Assembly (NCBI GenBank): GCA_900759225.1
Contig: CAAEUM010000018.1
Span: forward strand, 1 to 5,169
Source of the DNA: Lachnospiraceae bacterium
GTDB lineage: Bacteria > Bacillota > Clostridia > Lachnospirales > Lachnospiraceae
Length of the DNA: 5,169 nucleotides
Direction: 5' to 3'
Below are positions 1-4,102 of the stretch, one piece after another. The notes under the pieces are model-generated. The model did not search any database, had not been told where the DNA came from, and saw nothing but the letters and a program-made list of their open reading frames with translations. Position 1 is the first letter of the stretch; each line of letters begins with the position of its first letter. Both the position numbers and the translations under genes were made by a program.

Positions 1-49
1 GCTGGCACAGCTCCGGCTTTTTCTGCTATCTATGACGAGCTGTGCCAGC
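1..49. repeat. 13-bp perfect inverted repeat inside the ROK gene
   Basis: GCTGGCACAGCTC at 1-13 is the exact reverse complement of GAGCTGTGCCAGC at 37-49, with 23 nt between. Both arms are coding sequence (AGTAP and DELCQ). It could continue past the left edge of the window. The downstream flank has no T-run, so it is not a terminator. Possible roles are an mRNA hairpin or a protein-binding dyad; chance is less likely at 13 of 13 matches but cannot be excluded. Confidence 0.6.
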
Positions 50-822
50 ACATTGATCATCTGGTTCAGTCAATCCCCCCCTGCCCCTATGGACTGATCG
101 GCATCAGTCTGGCTGTCCGGGGAATTATCGATCTAGATGGGGTGATCCGTTTTATTCCCAAGCTGGGATGGCATAATGTGGATATCCGTTCTCTCTTAAA
201 GCAGCGCTATCATGTACCTATCTATATTGACAATGATGGAAACCTGGCTGCATCCATGGAATTTCGTCTCTATCCCCAATACCGGGAACTGACGGTCCTG
301 TCCATTTCAGATGTCATTTCCTGCGGAATGATTTCTGATGGCCATCTGGTCCGGGGATATCTTGGCTTTGCAAATGCAGTTGGACATCACACCATCAATA
401 TCCGCGAAACACGCCAATGTTCCTGCGGAAAGTACGGCTGCTGGGAACAATATTGCTCCGACCAGTGGCTGATCGAGGAAACAAACCAAAGACGTTCTCT
501 CCCCATTCACAATATTGATGATTTCATCAGCCTTATAAAGCACCAGGATGCAGACGCCCTGGATGTTCTTACGCTTTTTATCCAGAATCTGGCAATCGGG
601 CTGTCAAACATCATCTTTTTTATGAACAGCGAAATGATCATTTTAAATTCCCATTTGATCCATTCACTGCCCTACCTGCTCCCTGAGATCATGAAAGCAA
701 CTGTGCTCCCTATTACCCATTCCCAGGAGATCCTTCTCTCCTCTCTGGGAGAGGATGCACCGATTCTTGGAGCCTCCCGTCAGGCCATTGAAGAATTTTT
801 TCAGATTCTTTCCACCCATTAA
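1..822 (+). CDS. ROK-family protein, probably a transcriptional regulator (5' partial)
   Basis: The frame is open from base 1, so the gene starts outside the window. The GTG at 142 is internal, because ROK homology (GISLAVRGIID, visible residues 34-44) lies upstream of it. 273 residues are visible. ROK landmarks in order are: LGW after the DG turn; IDND at 76-79, where Asp79 sits at the kinase catalytic-base position; Glu87; GHH at 128-130; and the zinc cluster CSCGKYGCWE, with Cys140, Cys142 and Cys147. Two kinase hallmarks are degraded. The glycine-rich phosphate loop (usually GTGIGAG) reads SDVISCG at 103-109, and the ExGH sugar motif has Ala126 in place of Glu. In this family, NagC/Mlc-type repressors keep the fold and zinc site without phosphorylating sugar, so a regulator is favoured. 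The N-terminal helix-turn-helix that would prove it is not in view. The gene converges on the minus-strand operon, so regulation of that operon is possible but not shown. Confidence 0.85.
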   Translation, partial: AGTAPAFSAIYDELCQHIDHLVQSIPPCPYGLIGISLAVRGIIDLDGVIRFIPKLGWHNVDIRSLLKQRYHVPIYIDNDGNLAASMEFRLYPQYRELTVLSISDVISCGMISDGHLVRGYLGFANAVGHHTINIRETRQCSCGKYGCWEQYCSDQWLIEETNQRRSLPIHNIDDFISLIKHQDADALDVLTLFIQNLAIGLSNIIFFMNSEMIILNSHLIHSLPYLLPEIMKATVLPITHSQEILLSSLGEDAPILGASRQAIEEFFQILSTH

Positions 823-849
823 AATGTCTTTGAAAAAATGCCAGACAAC

Positions 850-896
850 AAAACGGGATTTTACAGCTAAAAAACATTGCTGTAAAATCCCGTTTT
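850..896. terminator. Bidirectional intrinsic terminator between convergent genes
   Basis: AAAACGGGATTTTACAGC at 850-867 pairs perfectly with 879-896: an 18-bp stem around an 11-nt loop. On the plus strand the stem ends in T5 (893-897), 28 nt after the ROK stop codon. On the minus strand it ends in TTTTGTTGT, starting 36 nt past the tautomerase stop. The flanking A and T runs are part of the stem, the usual form of a shared terminator between convergent genes. It marks the 3' end of the six-gene minus-strand operon. Confidence 0.93.
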
Positions 897-919
897 TAAT
901 AGGATAAAGTTTTGATCAA

Positions 920-931
920 CTGCCGGGGCAG
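920..931. repeat. Short dyad just after the tautomerase stop codon
   Basis: CTGCC-GG-GGCAG is a 12-bp dyad touching the tautomerase stop codon, next to the palindrome TTGATCAA (912-919). As RNA it could form only a small 4-bp hairpin upstream of the main terminator. It may help protect the 3' end, or it may be meaningless. Confidence 0.3.
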
Positions 932-1279
932 CTAAAAATTAGAACCGTTCCATCCCCAGTCAGGAGAGGCCGCATACCGGATATATATATCCGCTGGAGC
1001 TATTCCCAGCGTTTTTCCCAATACATCCGTTATATCTCCTGTCATAAGTCCTGCTCCTGCCTTATCAATGGTTTCTCCCAGGATCATCACCTCGACCATG
1101 GCGATCGGGCGGCTTCCATCCCCTCCAAAAAACATCTGGCAGCTATCCTGGATTGATACAAGAAGCCAGTCCTCACTTTTTCCCGGCAAATGGCCGATAG
1201 CGGCCCCAAGAGCTTTTTTGATCTGTTCTGCTGACTTTTCATCTGTTTTTACATTTGTCTTTACCTGTATGCAAGGCAT
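932..1279 (-). CDS. MIF-type tautomerase-superfamily protein
   Basis: This 115-residue protein has the length and landmarks of the macrophage migration inhibitory factor (MIF) family: MPCIQVKTNV at the start, giving the catalytic N-terminal Pro once Met is removed; Lys34 at the place of MIF Lys32; FGG at 51-53; IYIRY at 98-102, where Tyr99 matches MIF Tyr95; and a C-terminal WGWNGSNF resembling MIF VGWNNSTF. MIF Asn97 is replaced by Arg101, so the pocket may bind a more acidic ligand. Family members form trimers and use Pro1 as a general base for keto-enol tautomerisation. The MIF CXXC oxidoreductase motif is absent. AAGGAGGG (1286-1293) sits 6 nt before the ATG. It is the last gene of the operon, 25 nt after the RibD-C gene. 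A role in isomerising an enolic intermediate made or used by the neighbouring reductases is inferred. It has no signal peptide and is presumably cytosolic. Confidence 0.87.
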   Translation of the reverse strand: MPCIQVKTNVKTDEKSAEQIKKALGAAIGHLPGKSEDWLLVSIQDSCQMFFGGDGSRPIAMVEVMILGETIDKAGAGLMTGDITDVLGKTLGIAPADIYIRYAASPDWGWNGSNF

Positions 1280-1304
1280 ATGATTCCCTCCTTAATCAAA
1301 CCGC

Positions 1305-2258
1305 TTATTCGTAGATCAGACGATGTCTGAAATAGAAAAAGTGGTCGCTGTGGGAATGGATACTTAGCACCCTTGTATGCGGATGATCCTCAGATGTAAA
1401 TTCTTTGCCGGATTTCCCAATGGTAAGTGCCTGTCCGCCTACATAAATACAGGAATAATTAAAGAAGAGCTCATCCATCAGCTTCTCCCCTACCAGGTAA
1501 TGCATATAGGATGGGGTTTCTACCAGAACCTTGTGAAGGCCAAACCGCTTCATTACATAAAGAGCCACATGGGAATCCGGCGCCTTATCACCGGTAGCGA
1601 TCACCAGGATTTTTCCCGCATTTTCCTTCATCTCTGCGATCAGCTCATCCGTTACCTCAGAGCGGTCCTTTAAGGGGCCTACCAGGTAATAATCTTCTTT
1701 CAGCTTTTCCTTGATCACCGGAACTCCTGCTGCAGATGTACTGATCATAACCGGAACTTCTTTTGTTTTAAACAAAATATGATCAAAAGGAATATCTGTA
1801 GCATCTAAAGAGGAAATAATGTTCCAGGGAACAGGAGGCATTCCTGCTGCTACGCGGGCATCCTCCAGCTGTTTCGAAAATACATGGGCAGTATAATCTT
1901 TTTCTGCATTCATTGTTCCTGCGCCGATAATATCACCATCCGATACTGCACGGAGCATATTCAGGATCCACCAATCTGCTCCTGCTCCATCAGGGTCGCA
2001 CTTATTCAGTTTTGCGATCAGCGGGCCCTGGGGTGCATCTGTAAAGGCAATCCTCCCATCCAGAGAGGTGACAAGAGATGTATATGTATAAGGACGGTCT
2101 TCATGAAGCTCCCCAAAGGAAAGTTCTCCATAAATCTGTTCCATCTCATCACAGGTAATGGTCTTTACAGTGGCTTTATCCAGCTCCTTACTGCGGTAGA
2201 TGGGGGTGATTTTTGTTTTTTCAATGTCAAAGGGCATTTTAAATAATGATGTTGCCAT
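1305..2258 (-). CDS. Stand-alone RibD C-terminal-domain (DHFR-like) reductase
   Basis: This 317-residue protein carries the RibD_C/dihydrofolate-reductase-like fold. Visible landmarks are RPYTYTSLVTSLDGRIA (55-71, the substrate strand with SLDGRIA), LRAVSDGDIIGAGT (102-115, the lRa-D-iivGagT nucleotide-binding strand and turn) and VLVETP...LMDELFFNY...YVGG (244-275, matching vlvEGG...LvDEl...GG, with the GG of EGG replaced by TP). The domain is usually about 200-225 residues. Here it is longer, with a roughly 50-residue N-terminal extension and extra sequence around 120-170. No deaminase domain (HAE and PCXXC zinc motifs) is present and no rib genes are adjacent, so riboflavin synthesis is unlikely. 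An NAD(P)H-dependent reductase of a small, perhaps pterin- or pyrimidine-like, substrate is the family expectation. AGGAGG at 2265-2270 is 6 nt from the ATG and overlaps the SDR stop codon. The substrate is unknown. Confidence 0.83.
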   Translation of the reverse strand: MATSLFKMPFDIEKTKITPIYRSKELDKATVKTITCDEMEQIYGELSFGELHEDRPYTYTSLVTSLDGRIAFTDAPQGPLIAKLNKCDPDGAGADWWILNMLRAVSDGDIIGAGTMNAEKDYTAHVFSKQLEDARVAAGMPPVPWNIISSLDATDIPFDHILFKTKEVPVMISTSAAGVPVIKEKLKEDYYLVGPLKDRSEVTDELIAEMKENAGKILVIATGDKAPDSHVALYVMKRFGLHKVLVETPSYMHYLVGEKLMDELFFNYSCIYVGGQALTIGKSGKEFTSEDHPHTRVLSIHSHSDHFFYFRHRLIYE

Positions 2259-2264
2259 AGAAAT

Positions 2265-2271
2265 CCTCCTA
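2265..2271 (-). promoter_or_regulatory. Ribosome binding site fused to the upstream stop codon
   Basis: On the minus strand the sequence TAGGAGG contains both the SDR stop codon (TAG, 2269-2271) and a consensus AGGAGG Shine-Dalgarno for the RibD-C gene, whose ATG is 6 nt further on. Ribosomes ending the SDR gene therefore stop on top of the next start site, which favours translational coupling and a fixed ratio of the two reductases. It also supports the ATG at 2258 as the true start. Confidence 0.8.
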
Positions 2272-3000
2272 GATCAGGCTGCCGCCGCATACGTGCATGA
2301 TTTCACCTGTAATAAATCCGCTTTCATCGCTGGATAAGAAAGCAACTGCATTTGCCATATCCTCAATTTTACCCATTTTATGAAGAGGATACAGGCTTGC
2401 ATAAGCCTCCTCCAGCGCCTTGGGATCTTCTGCTTCTTCAAAGCGCTTCTCGATCATCGGAGTGCGTACAAGACCCGGAAGCACTGCATTGGCACGTATA
2501 TTCGGAGCATATTCAAGGGCAATGCACTTGGTAAGCATAATGACTCCCGCTTTGGAAGGACAATAGCCGATACGCTCCGGAATCGGATGAACGCCCAGAT
2601 CAGAGCCGATCGTCACAATGGTAGAGCCTTCCTGCTTTTTCAGCTCTCCAACCGCTGCGCGGCACATATTAAACACACCGCCTAAATTGATCGATAACTC
2701 TCTCATGAATGAACTATATTCGGTTGTTTCCAGTGAACCAATAAAGGTAACGCCTGCACAGCATACCAGCTTATTCACACGTCCAAAGGTTTCAACAGCT
2801 GCTTCTACTACCTTTTTTGCATCCTCCGGACAGGTCAGATCTGCCTGAACATAAATTGCACGCTCATTTTTAATATTCATTGCAGGCTCAATGCCGCAGC
2901 CTACTAAGTAAGCTCCCTCTTCCAGAAATTTCTTTGCAACACCCTCTCCGATACCGGAGCTTGCACCTGTTACAATTACAACTTTATCTTCAAATCTCAT
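2269..3000 (-). CDS. Classical short-chain dehydrogenase/reductase (SDR)
   Basis: The 243-residue length and all motifs are those of a classical SDR: the cofactor loop TGASSGIG (11-18), ADL (53-55) contacting adenine, CCAG (80-83, the NNAG strand with Cys for Asn), Asn105, Ser133, and Tyr146-x3-Lys150 completing the catalytic Asn-Ser-Tyr-Lys tetrad, NAVLPG (171-176), and GFITGEIMHVCGG near the C-terminus. It is expected to be an active NAD(P)H-dependent ketone/alcohol oxidoreductase. The residue after strand 2 (VGCGIEP, 33-39) is neither the Asp typical of NAD users nor a clear Arg of NADP users, so cofactor choice is open. It looks FabG-like, but there are no fatty-acid genes nearby, and the setting suggests catabolic or biotransformation use. 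A purine-rich AAGGAGAGG (3009-3017) precedes the ATG by 8 nt. The upstream gene ends 20 nt away. Confidence 0.93.
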   Translation of the reverse strand: MRFEDKVVIVTGASSGIGEGVAKKFLEEGAYLVGCGIEPAMNIKNERAIYVQADLTCPEDAKKVVEAAVETFGRVNKLVCCAGVTFIGSLETTEYSSFMRELSINLGGVFNMCRAAVGELKKQEGSTIVTIGSDLGVHPIPERIGYCPSKAGVIMLTKCIALEYAPNIRANAVLPGLVRTPMIEKRFEEAEDPKALEEAYASLYPLHKMGKIEDMANAVAFLSSDESGFITGEIMHVCGGSLI

Positions 3001-3020
3001 CTTGCATTCCTCTCCTTTTG

Positions 3021-3401
3021 TTAAATACGCTCAAAACGGCTGTAACGGTGAACGCCAAAGTTTTCTTCATTCTGCACCACGCGGATCAGTTCGTATGGGC
3101 GGCCAAATTTTTCCTCAAATTCCTGAATGAGTTTTGCCTGATATTCCTTATCATCCACTTTTCTCCAGGATTCAATGCTCTCCCAAACAAAGATCATATG
3201 GATCTCTCCCGGCTTGTTATCATTTACCCATACTTCCTTATACAAAAATGGAATATGGTCAAAAATTGGGGAAAATGCCTCTTTTAAAGTCCAGATCTCA
3301 TGGTCTACATCCAGATAATGCTGTACATCCTCCGGTGCTGTCTTAAATACAAGATGCTCCACCGGATAGTGCTCTCCCTTTGTATAAGTGTAACCCTGCA
3401 T
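3021..3401 (-). CDS. Small protein resembling the TIGR03792 family (ABM-like fold)
   Basis: The 126 residues match, from memory, the pattern of the uncharacterised TIGR03792 family, which looks like a dimeric alpha/beta-barrel (ABM-type) fold. An N-terminal strand VEHLVFK (14-20) is followed by an acidic helix with the hallmark EIWT (35-38), then FLYKEVWVN (52-60), the strand IHMIFVWES (67-75), ESIESWRKV (74-82), and a helix EFEEKFGRPYEL (94-105). Three conserved Trp (37, 58, 79) stand out. Related ABM folds bind small hydrophobic or aromatic molecules and act as monooxygenases, isomerases or binding proteins, but no catalytic residues can be assigned here. There is no signal peptide. AAGGAGG (3410-3416) lies 8 nt before the ATG. 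The 42-nt gap upstream is AT-rich. Its place amid reductases hints at handling a pathway intermediate, which is inference. Confidence 0.75.
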   Translation of the reverse strand: MQGYTYTKGEHYPVEHLVFKTAPEDVQHYLDVDHEIWTLKEAFSPIFDHIPFLYKEVWVNDNKPGEIHMIFVWESIESWRKVDDKEYQAKLIQEFEEKFGRPYELIRVVQNEENFGVHRYSRFERI

Positions 3402-3443
3402 AATAATATCCTCCTTTATATTTATAAAAATAATTATATGCTT

Positions 3444-4010
3444 TTACTTATTTCTTCCAGCCTCGTTTAATGTTTCTGCCAGCTTTACAACCTGCTGTGC
3501 AATATCAGGCCTTGTTTCCAGCGAATCCCTGTCACTGTTTGGCAGGCATACTTCCCCCAGGCACTCTGCACTCAGATCATTCAGCAGATTTTTGAAGACC
3601 AGTTCTCCGCCCAGAAACTGATTTTCAAATTCAGGCGCTCCGCCTACCATAAGGATGGCTCCCTTTTTAATCGTCTCTTTTGGCATATCATTTCTTACAT
3701 GACCGGCCCAATACACCTGAAGACGGTCGATCAGCGTTTTCATCCTTCCTGTAATAGAATGAAAATACATAGGAGAAGCCAGCACGATATTATCTGCCTC
3801 ATCTACCTTTTTATAAATGTCCTGCATTCCGTCTTTAATGGCACAGGCTTTATTTTTCCAGCAGTAGCGGCAATCCATACATGGCTTTACATCCGTGCGG
3901 TATGCATCAATGATCTCCGCTTCCCCTTCCAGATGTTCTAAAAGCAGATCAACCATCTGCCTTGTATGGCCCTTTGGCCTTGCAGCTCCCAGTATTACCA
4001 GTGTTTTCAT
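3444..4010 (-). CDS. Flavodoxin-fold NAD(P)H-dependent oxidoreductase with a four-cysteine (ISF-like) motif
   Basis: The 188-residue protein has the FMN_red/flavodoxin-like fold. LGAARPKGHTRQ (7-18) is the FMN phosphate loop after strand 1, and SPMYFHSITGRMKTLIDR (79-96) is the typical flavin-contacting segment. Between them is CMDCRYCWKNKAC with Cys44, 47, 50 and 56 in CX2CX2CX5C spacing. This fits the compact CX2CX2CX4-7C motif that holds a 4Fe-4S cluster in archaeal iron-sulfur flavoproteins (ISF). Many bacterial relatives have the same cysteines and few have been studied, so cluster binding is likely but unproven. The expected role is cytosolic electron transfer from NAD(P)H or ferredoxin through FMN. 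It is the second gene of the operon. The Shine-Dalgarno is a loose purine run (AAGGAAAAGG) rather than AGGAGG. The spacing to the permease is enlarged to 92 nt by the repeat element at 4038-4123. Confidence 0.86.
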   Translation of the reverse strand: MKTLVILGAARPKGHTRQMVDLLLEHLEGEAEIIDAYRTDVKPCMDCRYCWKNKACAIKDGMQDIYKKVDEADNIVLASPMYFHSITGRMKTLIDRLQVYWAGHVRNDMPKETIKKGAILMVGGAPEFENQFLGGELVFKNLLNDLSAECLGEVCLPNSDRDSLETRPDIAQQVVKLAETLNEAGRNK

Positions 4011-4050
4011 TTCCTTTTCCTTCTTCCTTTATTTTTTTGTAACAGTTCAG

Positions 4051-4066
4051 TCATAAACGTTTATGA
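4051..4066. promoter_or_regulatory. Perfect 16-bp palindrome, LacI/GalR-operator-like
   Basis: TCATAAACGTTTATGA is a perfect palindrome with an AAACGTTT core. A central CG with flanking A/T symmetry is the known style of LacI/GalR-family operators; the E. coli PurR consensus has the same core. It touches the left terminal repeat of the 86-bp element, so it may be part of that element's fold-back structure rather than an operator. No LacI-family gene is in the window and I see no convincing promoter around it. Confidence 0.4.
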
Positions 4067-4079
4067 AAGCAAGCTTTCA
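4064..4079. repeat. Inverted repeat TGAAAGC-AA-GCTTTCA
   Basis: These 7-bp arms flank an AA centre and overlap the end of the 16-bp palindrome by three bases. Together with the terminal repeats they give the element a nested fold-back structure. As RNA the two dyads compete for the shared bases, so only one can form fully at a time. Confidence 0.5.
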
Positions 4080-4102
4080 GCACTTTTTTATTGTCTAAAT
4101 CT

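Noticed and set aside
142..144. GTG as the start of the ROK gene
   Set aside because: The frame is open to base 1 and the upstream residues carry ROK-family sequence (GLIGIS and GIID), so this GTG is an internal Val codon.
1305..2258. Riboflavin biosynthesis gene (ribD/ribG)
   Set aside because: There is no deaminase domain, the EGG motif is changed, and no rib genes or FMN riboswitch are nearby.
2269..3000. FabG of fatty-acid synthesis
   Set aside because: The SDR fold is shared, but the neighbours are not fatty-acid genes and the NNAG strand and cofactor-specificity positions differ from those of typical FabG.
3433..3438. Minus-strand TATAAT in the AT-rich gap upstream of the TIGR03792-like gene, as an internal promoter
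   Set aside because: The hexamer is perfect, but nothing like TTGACA lies 16-18 nt upstream and there is no TG extension. Such hexamers are common in AT-rich gaps.
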